From: Pedobacter sp. AK013
GTDB taxonomy: Bacteria; Bacteroidota; Bacteroidia; Sphingobacteriales; Sphingobacteriaceae
Assembly: GCF_014205835.1 (NCBI RefSeq)
Contig: NZ_JACHCQ010000019.1
Location: forward strand, 61,002 to 125,001
Direction: 5' to 3'
Length of the DNA stretch: 64,000 nucleotides
A model generated the notes under the pieces. That model had not been told where the DNA came from. It was given only the letters and a program-made list of their open reading frames with translations, and made no database searches. Made by a program: the position numbers and the translations under genes. Position 1 is the stretch's first letter; each line of letters begins with the position of its first letter. Below are positions 27,231-37,770 of the stretch, piece after piece.

Positions 27231-29045
27231 TTATGGACGTTTATAAATAAGGCCCGAAGGGCTAAATCTTGGATAGTTCTGATCATCATCAACAGGAATA
27301 AAGTGAATCATATCCATATTCATAACCCCGGTTCCATTACCACGAAGTGTAGTAAACCTAACCCAATGTTTATCTGTTGTTTTAATATCTACTACACCGG
27401 CCAATTTACCAACCATAACCGACCATAAATTATTCTGTGAAATGGGCTGTAAACCATTTACACCGTTACTTACTTCGGCAGTTGTAGCCATATAGCGTTT
27501 AAAACCGTTGGTTAACATTAATCCATCTGCAGAGGCCAAAGCAGCATTGGCGGTAGGTACACCCGAACTGACCAATGTTTGGGCGAAATCGACTAAGTTT
27601 GGCAATAATTGTTCTTGTGTTGTTCCTACATCTACCCCAACTTGCGTAAGTGGTCCGGAGCCATTATAGGTATAACAGATCCAAACTTTGTATTTACCTT
27701 TTACCAGCATAGGTGTTCTGATTTCCATCCAGATAGAACGTGCTGTATTGCTGGTAGTTGGGTTAAATTGAATGACATCCCTATTGGCATAACTCCTACC
27801 GTCAGATGCACCGATTGGCGTTGACGACACGGCATAAACAGGACCAATGGTGTTTGATCTGTAGGCATCGAGCCTGATGCCTGCAGTAATTAACTTTCCA
27901 TTTTGTAAAAGCGGAATGCTTTGCCCAGGTACCCGCCAGGCAGCCAATAATTTTAATTCCGGCTGATCGCCAATATCGAAGAAAACACCTGTAGGTACCC
28001 TTGGTTTAATTTTATAAAAACCTTTAGATTCGTGTAATACCCCATTTGAAGTGGTAACATTGCTAAAAGTCCTGTTTACTTCTACACCTGGTTCTATCAC
28101 TCCATTAAACTCATCATCATTTAATAAAATCTTCGTTCCCACTAATTTAGTGGTTATAATTTCGCTTGGCACCAATGTTGCCAATGAAGGCGAAGAAACA
28201 ATATCAGGTGTATAACTTGCTCCGGTTGAAATATGGTAAGCTACATACATCCACAAACTATCGGTATGGTTTTTCGGATTGCCTGTTTTTGAAAGTTTAG
28301 CTTTTAGAGCAGCATAATTGTTAAAACCTGCAGCCTGTAATGCCGAATCGGATTCGAGAATTACCGTCTGAAAACGACGTGTAGTATCAGGAATTGCAGA
28401 TTGTACATAGTTTAACGAGTCGTAAAAACCGGTTTCTTTTAAGGCCTGGGTAAATATGCCATACCTGTTATTGCCTTCGATGGTGGAAGCCAACGTTTTA
28501 GTTGAAGGGATTAATACATGATCGATAACGTGGATAATTCCATTCCCAACCCTAACATTCGACTGGGTAATGAGAGCTTGTTTGTTGATGATAAAACTAC
28601 TTACACCATCTTTAAAGGTAACACCTGTTTGCAGATACTGACCATAAAGGGTAATCTGTGTTAACTTGCCATCGGTAAATTTTCCCGTAGCAACGGTATC
28701 AGGCAAAACATGAAAACGAACAACGTCTTTCAGTTCTGCAGCTGATAATTGGTCGACTGCTGTTTTATTTAAACTTTTCAACCAATCGTTAACTGCATTA
28801 TTATCTGGAGTAAATATGGTATACTTACCATAAGCAGCCAAATAACCTTTTGTACCCGATCTTTCTAAGATTTGGGTAAACAAAGAAAACTTATCGGGAT
28901 TTTTCTCCAAAAATCCGGTAATATTTACATCATCGGTGGTATTTAATGTTAAACTTTCTCTTTTACAGGCATTAATTGCGAAGATTGTAAATGCACTGAG
29001 TATAACCAAATAGGTAATGTTGCGGATGTCTAATTTCATTTTCAT
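27231..29045 (-). CDS. FAS1 domain lipoprotein with beta-rich C-terminal domain
   Basis: 604 residues from ATG 29045, chosen because it begins 10 bases after the SusD stop and gives signal MKMKLDIRNITYLV with lipobox INAC. FAS1 domain 1 covers about 30-165 (YTIFTPDNNAV, NGIIHVIDHVL). A second degenerate FAS1 ends near NGVLHESKGFYKIKP. The last 240 residues form a beta-rich module (SIWMEIRTPMLVKGKYKVWI, HWVRFTTLRGNGTG) like a ligand-binding jelly roll. A longer start inside susD is open but unlikely. Surface accessory protein by context. Confidence 0.83.
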   Translation of the reverse strand: MKMKLDIRNITYLVILSAFTIFAINACKRESLTLNTTDDVNITGFLEKNPDKFSLFTQILERSGTKGYLAAYGKYTIFTPDNNAVNDWLKSLNKTAVDQLSAAELKDVVRFHVLPDTVATGKFTDGKLTQITLYGQYLQTGVTFKDGVSSFIINKQALITQSNVRVGNGIIHVIDHVLIPSTKTLASTIEGNNRYGIFTQALKETGFYDSLNYVQSAIPDTTRRFQTVILESDSALQAAGFNNYAALKAKLSKTGNPKNHTDSLWMYVAYHISTGASYTPDIVSSPSLATLVPSEIITTKLVGTKILLNDDEFNGVIEPGVEVNRTFSNVTTSNGVLHESKGFYKIKPRVPTGVFFDIGDQPELKLLAAWRVPGQSIPLLQNGKLITAGIRLDAYRSNTIGPVYAVSSTPIGASDGRSYANRDVIQFNPTTSNTARSIWMEIRTPMLVKGKYKVWICYTYNGSGPLTQVGVDVGTTQEQLLPNLVDFAQTLVSSGVPTANAALASADGLMLTNGFKRYMATTAEVSNGVNGLQPISQNNLWSVMVGKLAGVVDIKTTDKHWVRFTTLRGNGTGVMNMDMIHFIPVDDDQNYPRFSPSGLIYKRP

Positions 29046-29055
29046 ATCACTTATG

Positions 29056-30522
29056 CTATTTAGTATAAAATGGATTTTGTACCAGATTAGGATCTGTAAA
29101 CAACTCACTTTGATAAATCGGCAAGTAATGGCTATTGGGATCTCTAAATTTTGTAATGGCTGATTGTTGAAGTGTAGGTGATACTGTTTTGGCAGCAAGA
29201 TCTAACAAAATATCAATGCGGCTATAGTTATTACGTTTGGCATGCCGTAAAAGATCGAACCATCTTTTGCCCTCAAAAGCAAATTCTCTGGCACGTTCCG
29301 CTAAAATATAATCGCACAAAGCTTCAGTTTCTGAAGGATCTACCGTTGCCTTTGTAGCGTTTACAGCGTTACGTCTTAACCGCAATTCATCAACCAAGGC
29401 CAAGGCTTCTGCACCGCCACCGGTTAAGGCCAAAGCTTCGGCTTTCATCATCATGATATCGGAATAACGGTATGCCTGCCATTTTACATAAGAAGGGTTT
29501 TCTGTGCCGTATTTTTGAATGGTAAAAGCCGAATTATAATAAGAGCCCGGTCTGATATCATAATTATTATCCGGATCAACATCATCAGGAATAAAGATTT
29601 CGGTGCTTAAAAACGGAGAGCCGATAAAACGCCGTCTGGTATTTACCAATAAATTATAAAACGGGTTTTCTATCGATTGGTCAAATTCAAATATGGTTTC
29701 TATGGATGAACCTTTAAAAAACACATTATTGTACCAGCCAGAACCTGCACCAACCAGGGCAAACCTTTGCGAACTGATTATTTTATTACACTCGGCAATA
29801 CAGTTCGGATAATCTTCCATCCACAGGTACACATCAGCTAACAAAGCATTTACGGTAAATTTAGTTACCCTAGCCTTATCAAACCTGGTGCTACCATAAG
29901 TGGTAACCGCTCCCTGTTCTGCTTTTTTTAAGTCGGCTACAATCTGTTTTAAAATATCGGCCTGTTTAGTTTTTGGCAGATCCTGTAAATCGGTATCTTT
30001 TACGGTGGCAGTTAATTTTAACGGAACATCTCTAAAAGTACGCAACAGGTAAAAATACATAAGGCTTCTTAATGTAAGTGCCTCTGCCACGTAACCATTC
30101 AATGCCGCATCGGTAAAAGTAGGATCGGTAGCTTTAACGCCAGGTGCAAAATCGAGTACTGTATTACAATAGTTAATGGTACGGTAAAATGCTGCCCATT
30201 TTGCCGTTGTATTATCCTGGGTAATATTTACATTGATAATATCTGTTTCTTCTGTTGTAATACTAGGGCCAGCTGCTATCATATCTGCCCTAAGCTCACC
30301 ATACATAAACATGTATTCCAATAAAGATTTATCGGAAATACCCGGAGGAGGAGCCAGTAAAGAAGTATAACAACCAGAAACTGCGGCTAAAACATCTTCT
30401 TTCGTTTTCCAGAATTCCTGCCTGGTAATCCCATCTCTAGGTTGAAGATCGAGCCATTTGTTGCAAGCGCTGCTCATCACCAACATCATCAATAAACAAG
30501 TGCTATATAAAATATTTTTCAT
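29056..30522 (-). CDS. SusD-family lipoprotein (proximal pair)
   Basis: 488 residues, lipobox SSAC (Cys about 20), then NKWLDLQPRDGITRQEFWKTKEDVLAAV, a textbook SusD start. The C-terminal motif ILAERAREFAFEGKRWFDLLRHAKR and the final LPIYQSELFTDPNLVQNP are present. It follows its SusC by 10 bases and precedes a FAS1 gene by 10 bases, so all are one transcript. Confidence 0.95.
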   Translation of the reverse strand: MKNILYSTCLLMMLVMSSACNKWLDLQPRDGITRQEFWKTKEDVLAAVSGCYTSLLAPPPGISDKSLLEYMFMYGELRADMIAAGPSITTEETDIINVNITQDNTTAKWAAFYRTINYCNTVLDFAPGVKATDPTFTDAALNGYVAEALTLRSLMYFYLLRTFRDVPLKLTATVKDTDLQDLPKTKQADILKQIVADLKKAEQGAVTTYGSTRFDKARVTKFTVNALLADVYLWMEDYPNCIAECNKIISSQRFALVGAGSGWYNNVFFKGSSIETIFEFDQSIENPFYNLLVNTRRRFIGSPFLSTEIFIPDDVDPDNNYDIRPGSYYNSAFTIQKYGTENPSYVKWQAYRYSDIMMMKAEALALTGGGAEALALVDELRLRRNAVNATKATVDPSETEALCDYILAERAREFAFEGKRWFDLLRHAKRNNYSRIDILLDLAAKTVSPTLQQSAITKFRDPNSHYLPIYQSELFTDPNLVQNPFYTK

Positions 30523-30532
30523 CAGTTTTGAA

Positions 30533-33500
30533 TTAAAAATTAGCAGTTAAACCGAAAGTGATTGTCTTAATTGGCGGCGTGGTAGAATTATCTATCACCG
30601 TGTTAGACCCATTTAACTTAATGGGCACCTCAGGGTCCTGACCAGTATATTTGGTAAATGTTAAAATATTCTGAACGGTAAGGTTGGTAGTAAGCGATTT
30701 CATCCCTAACCGTTTCATAAAGGTTTTGGCAAAATCGTACCTTAACACCACAGAGCTCAATCTTAAAAACGAACCATCTTCAATGTAGCGGTCAGAACCT
30801 AAAAAGTTATACCCCGCACCGTACATGGCTCTGGGCATATCGGTAACATCTCCTTCTTTTTTCCATCGGCGCAATACCGCTGTACTTTGGTTATTAAAAC
30901 CGTACATATTGGTGGTGTTAATTTTAGTACCATTAATAATATCATAACCAGTACGGAAAGTGAAGTTAAAGCCTAAACGAAGGTTTCCGTTGATGGTGAG
31001 GTTAGATCCAAATCCCCCGGTTAATTTTGGATTACCATTACCCAGGTATACAATATCTTTATAATCGATGTTCCCATCATGGTTAATGTCTTCATACATG
31101 GCATCGCCTGGTTGAAAAACATAATCGATAGATGGATAAGCAAAACGCATATAAATTTTATCGCCGTTCGGCCCAACGATCTGATTTCCATTCTCATCCA
31201 ATGCAACTGTTGAGTTTTTATCAGGATATACACCTTTAAACTTGAAACCGTAAAACGAGCCGAAAGGATTATTTTCCTGTACAAATACTTTGTAAACGTT
31301 GTTGCTGGTTACCTTAGCCTTGTTTTCTCTTGGGTATAAAGGCGAAACCTCACGAATTACATTTTCGTTATGTGCAAGATTGAAAGAGAGATCTAATCTT
31401 ATTTTTTTCTTTTTGATAACAGTAGCATTCAGGTTTACTTCCCAACCCTGGTTATCCATAGTACCCACATTCATATCAACGCCGCCATAGCCATTATAAC
31501 TCGCTACCTGTAAACCTGGATAAAACAGATCGGTAGTACGTTTACGGTATAAATCGAAGTCGATATTTAAGTTTTTAAATAGGTTTAAGGTAATACCAAG
31601 ATTGGATTGGGTAACGGTTTCCCATCTTAAATCGGTTAATTCCATATTGGTAGAGTACACGCCAGCATTATCCAGGTAGCTGAAACCGTAATTCTGATAA
31701 ATATTGAAGTAAGAATAATCATTACGCGGAACGTTACCACTTTTACCGTAACTGGCTCTTAAACTAAAATCGTCTACATATTTATTTGCCTTTTTCATAA
31801 AAGGTTCGCCAGATATGCGCCAACGGCCAGAAACCGAAGGAAAAATGCCATAACGGTTAGCAGCACCGAACCTGGAGTTACCATCACCCCTGATACTACC
31901 ATTAATAATATAACGGTCTAAAAATTTATATTGAACGTTAGCCAATAAACCAACCGACCTGGTTTGACCTAAAGACGAGGTTGCAGAACCTGTATAATTG
32001 GTCCGGCTATCAACAGATGGGTCGGATAAATACGATGATGCCGTATTTGTTGAAAACAGATATTGACCTGTGCGACGGCTATCTTCACTATCAAAGCGTA
32101 AAAAACCTATGATATCATGTTTATCGTTCAATTTCGGTGTATAGGCCAATGTCATACTGGTGTTCATGGTAAAAGAATCGCCATCAGCATCTGAGGCCGT
32201 ATTAACCACCGATTCGGTATAAGGACGGCCCGTTGCAATTTGAGGAAGGAAGGTTTTTACCTTAGTATTATTAATATTTACCATAAAACTTCCGTTCAGG
32301 CGTAACACACTTGGCAAAATTTCGTATTGTAAACTAAATTTTGGTGTAATACGCTCGCCCAATTGATGGTTACTACCTGCCGATGCCATCGCCAAAGGGT
32401 TAAAAGTTCCGGTTACTCTTTTATTATCGAAATTATAGAAGAATGAACCTTGTGCTGTTGCAGCGGGGCTGAAAAAGTTTGAAGTTAAATTTCCATACTC
32501 ATCGTATTCATAAATACTCTGGTTAGGCATTTTAGTATAGGCTACATCCCTTACATTCTGCGTAAAAAGCCCATTCTGATCGATATGCGTATAAGAAATA
32601 TCAGAACTGAACCTGATTCTGTTCGACACCATATAATCTAAGTTAACCCTTGCCGAAACACGGTTTAAATCGGTGCCAATGGTAGTACCTGTTTGGTTAA
32701 AATAATTCACCGAAGCACGATACCTGGCTTTTTCGCCACCACCGGAAATAGACAGGTTATGATCTTGCAGATAACCTACCCTGGTAATGGCCGATAACCA
32801 ATCGGTATTGTTGCTGTAGTTATAATAATTATAAGGATCATTCGGATCATATTGGAATTGCTTTGCAAATTCTGAAGTAGAAAACTGGCGGCCTGCATTA
32901 TAATATTCTTCTAAAACGAGCGATGAATACTGGTTACCATCCAACATCGGGATGGGACTTGGCTGTTTAGAATACGAACCTTTGAAGTTGTAAGATATAG
33001 CCGGCGGACCAATTGAACCTCTTTTTGTGGTAATAATTAATACCCCGTTGGCTGCCCTCGATCCCCAAACAGCTGTCGCCGCAGCATCTTTAAGCACACT
33101 AATTTCTTTAATATCAGAAGGGGCAATATTTAATAACTGACCATAATTGTTCTCATCAGAGGTGGCAAAATTAAAATCAGAAGGAATGGTAATATCGTAA
33201 GGCATACCATCCAATACAATTAATGGATCGGTAGCACCATTGATAGAAGATGTACCGCGAATACGGATCTGCATTGGCGCACCAGGATCACCAGTACTAG
33301 CGGTAATATCAACCCCTGCCATACGGCCTTGCAGAGCCTGATCGATTGATGCCGACTGGAGATCTTCGAGTTCTTTAGCATCAATGGTAACCGTTGCCGA
33401 GGTCTGATCGCGTTTATCAATCGTCATTCCACTTCCGTTGTTCGTTTTTGCCCTCGAAACAATCTGAACCTCATCCATCTGGTTTTCTGAAGGTTCCAGT

Positions 33501-33808
33501 TGAAAATTAATAATAGCCTTATCGATATTAATTGGGGCTGAAGACCTGTAACCGATATAGGAGACCGATATTCTATAGGTCTTATCTGCTACCGGTAAAG
33601 TGTAATTTCCATCAATATCTGTCGAAACACCTTTAATTACCCTCTTATCTTTATCAACAATTACAACAGATGCACCAATAATAGGCTGTTTATCTTTTTT
33701 ATCAATAACCTTACCTTTTACATAGTTAATTTGTTGTGCGTAGGTTAACGACGATACCAACAAACAGCATAGTAAAATAAAAAAACTATAATTATATCTT
33801 TTAGTCAT
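30533..33808 (-). CDS. SusC-family TonB-linked transporter (proximal pair)
   Basis: 1091 residues: signal peptide ending LTYAQQ (about 25), carboxypeptidase-regulatory-like domain (VKGKVIDKKDKQPIIGASVV, about 30-115), and a plug with IKEISVLKDAAATAVWGSRAA and GVLIITTKRG, then a full barrel ending TITFGLTANF. No STN domain. It lies 6 bases after the first FAS1 gene. Its partner SusD is directly downstream. TonB-dependent uptake of an unknown ligand. Confidence 0.94.
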   Translation of the reverse strand: MTKRYNYSFFILLCCLLVSSLTYAQQINYVKGKVIDKKDKQPIIGASVVIVDKDKRVIKGVSTDIDGNYTLPVADKTYRISVSYIGYRSSAPINIDKAIINFQLEPSENQMDEVQIVSRAKTNNGSGMTIDKRDQTSATVTIDAKELEDLQSASIDQALQGRMAGVDITASTGDPGAPMQIRIRGTSSINGATDPLIVLDGMPYDITIPSDFNFATSDENNYGQLLNIAPSDIKEISVLKDAAATAVWGSRAANGVLIITTKRGSIGPPAISYNFKGSYSKQPSPIPMLDGNQYSSLVLEEYYNAGRQFSTSEFAKQFQYDPNDPYNYYNYSNNTDWLSAITRVGYLQDHNLSISGGGEKARYRASVNYFNQTGTTIGTDLNRVSARVNLDYMVSNRIRFSSDISYTHIDQNGLFTQNVRDVAYTKMPNQSIYEYDEYGNLTSNFFSPAATAQGSFFYNFDNKRVTGTFNPLAMASAGSNHQLGERITPKFSLQYEILPSVLRLNGSFMVNINNTKVKTFLPQIATGRPYTESVVNTASDADGDSFTMNTSMTLAYTPKLNDKHDIIGFLRFDSEDSRRTGQYLFSTNTASSYLSDPSVDSRTNYTGSATSSLGQTRSVGLLANVQYKFLDRYIINGSIRGDGNSRFGAANRYGIFPSVSGRWRISGEPFMKKANKYVDDFSLRASYGKSGNVPRNDYSYFNIYQNYGFSYLDNAGVYSTNMELTDLRWETVTQSNLGITLNLFKNLNIDFDLYRKRTTDLFYPGLQVASYNGYGGVDMNVGTMDNQGWEVNLNATVIKKKKIRLDLSFNLAHNENVIREVSPLYPRENKAKVTSNNVYKVFVQENNPFGSFYGFKFKGVYPDKNSTVALDENGNQIVGPNGDKIYMRFAYPSIDYVFQPGDAMYEDINHDGNIDYKDIVYLGNGNPKLTGGFGSNLTINGNLRLGFNFTFRTGYDIINGTKINTTNMYGFNNQSTAVLRRWKKEGDVTDMPRAMYGAGYNFLGSDRYIEDGSFLRLSSVVLRYDFAKTFMKRLGMKSLTTNLTVQNILTFTKYTGQDPEVPIKLNGSNTVIDNSTTPPIKTITFGLTANF

Positions 33809-33814
33809 CTCGGT

Positions 33815-36040
33815 TTAGAATTGATATTTTAAATAAGAATTGATTTGGTGGATCACCGTTCTGTTAGATAACACGTTGCTTCTATCGGTTGTACCCAGCA
33901 AAACATTTACAGAAGTATTGGTTACATCTCTTAGCGTGAGTGTGTTTGTGGTATTGGTAAATACAGTAACCTTTACTGCATCTCCCGAATCGTTTTTAAG
34001 TAAACTCTCAAAAGAACCTGTCTTCTGCCCATCGCTAACTACTGTATTCTTAATAATGTGGTATTGGATAAATTTCGACACCTTACTAATCTCTACAGGA
34101 TCTGTTGGTACATAATTAGGCGTTCCATTGGCCAATTTTGGTAATAGTCCGGCAGTTACCGCAGCTTGTACTGCCGCATTTGTAGGGATAAACACGGTAT
34201 AAGGAGTTCCATCAGTAACCCCCTGAATAGCGCCCGTAGCAGCTGTATAAAGGGTTACATTATTTTTAAGATATTGAAAGAAAGAATAATAAGGATCGGT
34301 GGTTAGCGTGCCATATTTCTCGATATGCTTGCTTACCGGAAGTACCGTATACATGAGTACTTTGGCTGCATAGGCATCAGCACCATTAACAGCGGTGGTA
34401 ACAGAATCGATCTTAATGCTTTTATCGGCAACTGCCGATAAATCTTCGGTACCTGCTGAAGAGAAAAAACCGTTATTGTACTTAATGTATTCGCCACCCG
34501 AAGTTTCTAAGATACCAGATGATGTGGCAAAATTTGGCACAGCACGATCGCCCAGTGGGATAATATGCGTTTGCAACAATCTCCTTAAAATATTAAGGTC
34601 GCCCCTAACAGGCGCTGAAGGATAAAAGGGGTCGTATGAAAACCCTAAACTTACCAGTGTGGCATCGGGAATGGGAATAACAATGTATTTTAATGATGCC
34701 GTTTTAATTGGAATGGTATAGCCCAATACATCAAGCGCCTGTTTCATAATGTAATAGGTAGGATCTAAATTTACCTTACCATAAACAGTTGAAAATACAT
34801 TGGCATTTTGAGCAGCATTTACACCATAAAACAATCCATTACTTAAAAATTGTTTATCCACCACATTGGCAGGCGTAAGTTTAGTGGCTTCGCCCAAAAA
34901 GCTGTTAACCGTATTAAACTTGCTTGGCCATACCGTAGTTCTATATAAATGGGAGTTGATAAAATCCCTGATGATATCTGACCTTAAAGAAAACAGTTCG
35001 TTCAGCTGCGCCTTATAGTTTCCGGGCTGTAACCTGTCTTTTGCATAATATTTTAGCAGCACCTTTGCATAAGCCTCAACGGCATTATCAGTTGGTGCAA
35101 AAATGGTGTACATCCCAATCTGTGCATCGTTGGCATCATCTTTTAGGTAATTCTCGTTGTTGGGCGAAAAACCAAGCAATGCGCTATAGTTTTTCGCATA
35201 AACGTTATCACTTTTACCTGTTAATACCTGGTAACGATGGGTAATATCAGTATTTAAATTATAGCTTACATATTTGTCTAATAGGGATTTGAAGGCGCCG
35301 TACTGTGTTTTAGTGCTGATATATTGATCGATGCTTTGAGGTGGGGTAAGTACCTTATCTACAATATGGATTACGCCGTTTTCGGCTACAATATCCTGCT
35401 CGATAATTTTTCCAGGACCAACATTTTTTCCGGTAAACTCGGTATTTGGGTAAAAATAATTATAATCCAAAGCACCGATGCCTGCAAAAGTGATGAAGGG
35501 TGTAAGGAAAAAGGGCAGGTTTTTATTATTAAAATCAGTTGGCAAATAAGTTCCGTTACGGTTACCCGCAATTACCTTTATCGCTTTACCATCATTGTCT
35601 ACGCCATCATAAACAAAATCATAATAAACGGTGCGTCGCCTAAAACCAACATTTTTAACAAAACCTTTTGCCGTTAAATTATCGCTTAAACGTTCTACTT
35701 TCTCCCCATCATAGGTCATTGAATAGCGCACGATTGCCGAAGCCAGCGTAGCATTTATCTCGGTTAAGTTATTTTCAGACATGTAGGTGGTAAAAGCCGC
35801 ATCTGTTGGTGCAAAAACCGTCCAGGAACCTGCCTTGCTTAGGGTTTCTTTATAGCCCGATTTATCGATACAATCTAAAAATCTGGTAAAGTTCCCTCTG
35901 GCCTGAAGTTGCTGATAAATGGGATCGGCTAATGTTTCAGGACGGCCATAGAACTCATCAAATTCTTTTTTCCGGCAAGCGCTGAGAATGAATATAATCG
36001 TCAAATTAACGATTAAAAATTTTTGTAAAATTTTACTCAT
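33815..36040 (-). CDS. Multi-FAS1 domain lipoprotein, first gene of the SusCD/FAS1 operon
   Basis: 741 residues, lipobox LSAC (Cys about 22). Several FAS1 units can be seen: GSWTVFAPTDAAFTTYMS to NGVIHIVDKVLTPP (about 45-235), MYTIFAPTDNAVEAY (about 300 on), a weaker middle unit, and PYTVFIPTNAAVQAAV to NRTVIHQINSYLKYQF at the end. FAS1 tandems usually act in adhesion or protein/glycan binding. Being first in the operon and surface-anchored, it could be the primary ligand receptor. The function is inferred from family and position only. Confidence 0.87.
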   Translation of the reverse strand: MSKILQKFLIVNLTIIFILSACRKKEFDEFYGRPETLADPIYQQLQARGNFTRFLDCIDKSGYKETLSKAGSWTVFAPTDAAFTTYMSENNLTEINATLASAIVRYSMTYDGEKVERLSDNLTAKGFVKNVGFRRRTVYYDFVYDGVDNDGKAIKVIAGNRNGTYLPTDFNNKNLPFFLTPFITFAGIGALDYNYFYPNTEFTGKNVGPGKIIEQDIVAENGVIHIVDKVLTPPQSIDQYISTKTQYGAFKSLLDKYVSYNLNTDITHRYQVLTGKSDNVYAKNYSALLGFSPNNENYLKDDANDAQIGMYTIFAPTDNAVEAYAKVLLKYYAKDRLQPGNYKAQLNELFSLRSDIIRDFINSHLYRTTVWPSKFNTVNSFLGEATKLTPANVVDKQFLSNGLFYGVNAAQNANVFSTVYGKVNLDPTYYIMKQALDVLGYTIPIKTASLKYIVIPIPDATLVSLGFSYDPFYPSAPVRGDLNILRRLLQTHIIPLGDRAVPNFATSSGILETSGGEYIKYNNGFFSSAGTEDLSAVADKSIKIDSVTTAVNGADAYAAKVLMYTVLPVSKHIEKYGTLTTDPYYSFFQYLKNNVTLYTAATGAIQGVTDGTPYTVFIPTNAAVQAAVTAGLLPKLANGTPNYVPTDPVEISKVSKFIQYHIIKNTVVSDGQKTGSFESLLKNDSGDAVKVTVFTNTTNTLTLRDVTNTSVNVLLGTTDRSNVLSNRTVIHQINSYLKYQF

Positions 36041-36525
36041 AGCAATTTCATTGGATGAACGGCCATTAAAATACTGGGCAATAAAAAGCTATGGATCTAA
36101 ATCAATTAGAAATTTAAAAAATGCGTAAACTGACTTAAAGGAGTGAGTAGATTTTTATTGCATAAAATCGTATTAACGTTCGTTAATTAAATAGTTGGTT
36201 AAAAAGTTATCTGGTTAGTAAATTATTTCTTAAATATATAAAGGTGGAATAAAATTCCCATCCTGTACTATCCTGTCTTCTTACTACAAAATATTATCAT
36301 AAAAAGATAATATTCGCCTACAGTACACATAAATCGTTTTAATAGCACAAGAGTACCCTTTAAAAAAAAATAATCCCGGTATTTTTAATCAAAAAAAATA
36401 TTAACAGTACAAGAAATAAGACAGAATATTAAGGTTATATTCATCAGTAAAAATCCTTTCCTTTGTTTAAAGTAGTCACCAAAAACAATATACTTTGGAG
36501 GAATTTCATTTAAAATATAAGTATA
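36041..36525. other. Intergenic region upstream of the SusCD/FAS1 operon, with two palindromes
   Basis: 485 bases without a gene. TTAACG-TT-CGTTAA (36173-36186) lies about 130 bases upstream of the operon start and could be an operator. AATATTATC and GATAATATT (36290-36314) form a perfect 9-base stem; on the minus strand it is followed by TTTTG and may terminate cyclase transcription. No exact -7 box was found for the operon. Confidence 0.4.
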
Positions 36526-37566
36526 TTAAACAGGCTTTACTGCTACCAGTTGCATTTCTTTTTCCTTTCCGCGGAGTTTAATTGCGCCTAACATTTGAGT
36601 GGTATAATGATCTGTTAACTGAAGCTCTTCAATCAGTGCTATTGATACCAGTATCTCTTGATTAAACTCCTTACACATATTCTGGATTCTTGAAGCAGTA
36701 TTCAGTACATCACCAGAATAGATAATATCCCGTTTTATAATCCCAACTTCGCCTGCTATAATTTTCCCACAATGAATACCTGCTTTAAAAGCAGGTAGTA
36801 AACCATATTTTTCGCTGTATTTATCCTTCAAAAAAATTAGATGTGCTTTAATATCGAAAAAACAATTGATGCATTTATTGTTCCTTAACCCTTCATCGTA
36901 GCGCCACGCAATTACCACTTCGTCACCTACGTATTGGTATATTTCTCCTCTGTTTTCTAAAATAGGATTGGTAATATCTATAAATATATCTTTTAGCAAT
37001 TCATGGTATTTTTTATCACCAAGACTTTCGGCAATTGCGGTTGATGAGTTTAAATCGAGAAACATAAAAATCCGTGATTCTTCTTTAGGGGTATTATACT
37101 TTCCCCTAATAATGTCCCAGAAAATCCCTTGTCCAAACTTACTGTTTATCTGTAGCAGCAACTGTGTAATGGAAACTACAATTGCCCATACCAATCCGTT
37201 TTTCAAAAATCTTTTCGAATCACCTAGTTCATAAAGACTCAGTATTTCGTTTACGATTAAAATAACACCTAAAAAAGATCCGGCCACAATTAAAAGTGTA
37301 TAACCATAAGGCTTATCGTTGTATTTTACATTTACAAAGAATACGAGCAAGCTCCCCCCTAACAGTGCCCCAAAAAGACCAATAACTGCGTTTAGTACAA
37401 TTGAGGAAATTAATGTATAGCCCGGTACCGGCCCTAAAGAATTTCGGGTATGCAGTACAAGATCCTCAAAAACAGCAATTACAACTCCGGTCATCATCCA
37501 GGAAAGAATAATAACCAGCAATTGTTGAAATTTCTGCTGTGTTTGGCGATTAATTTTTATCGACAT
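36526..37566 (-). CDS. Membrane-bound class III adenylate/guanylate cyclase
   Basis: 346 residues. The N-terminal part has about four membrane segments (about 17-145). The cyclase catalytic domain spans about 165-335: FMFLDLNSSTAIAE carries the first metal Asp, YVGDEVVIAW the second, and KAGIHCGKIIAGEVG and SGDVLNTASRIQNM the conserved core with transition-state residues N and R. Its product would be cAMP or cGMP; I cannot tell which from sequence. It is monocistronic and next to the SusCD/FAS1 operon, but no partner effector is seen. Confidence 0.88.
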   Translation of the reverse strand: MSIKINRQTQQKFQQLLVIILSWMMTGVVIAVFEDLVLHTRNSLGPVPGYTLISSIVLNAVIGLFGALLGGSLLVFFVNVKYNDKPYGYTLLIVAGSFLGVILIVNEILSLYELGDSKRFLKNGLVWAIVVSITQLLLQINSKFGQGIFWDIIRGKYNTPKEESRIFMFLDLNSSTAIAESLGDKKYHELLKDIFIDITNPILENRGEIYQYVGDEVVIAWRYDEGLRNNKCINCFFDIKAHLIFLKDKYSEKYGLLPAFKAGIHCGKIIAGEVGIIKRDIIYSGDVLNTASRIQNMCKEFNQEILVSIALIEELQLTDHYTTQMLGAIKLRGKEKEMQLVAVKPV

Positions 37567-37733
37567 CGTGATTTTTATTCAAAACAACTCACTTAATATA
37601 CCCTAAATTTCATAAAAACAATAAATATAATCCTATATATACTGTGCTTAACAACTAAAATAGTAATTCCAGATAGGCTTATAAAGGATTTTCAGTAAAA
37701 CCTCCTTTCATTCCGTTTCGCTACACATAAAAC

Positions 37734-37770
37734 TGTTCGCTGACGCACATCAACTGTTCGGAAACGAACA
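37734..37770. promoter_or_regulatory. Tandem palindromes, candidate enhancer-binding-protein site
   Basis: TGTTCG-GAAA-CGAACA (37755-37770) is a perfect 6-base inverted repeat. A degenerate copy, TGTTCG-CTGA-CGCACA, lies at 37734-37749, exactly 21 bases (two helical turns) earlier. A partial sigma-54-like element (TTGGCAC at 37832-37838, with an imperfect -12 half) follows about 70 bases downstream, before the GIN gene at 37939. Together they look like an activator site plus promoter; function inferred. The rest of 37567-37938 holds no gene. Confidence 0.5.
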
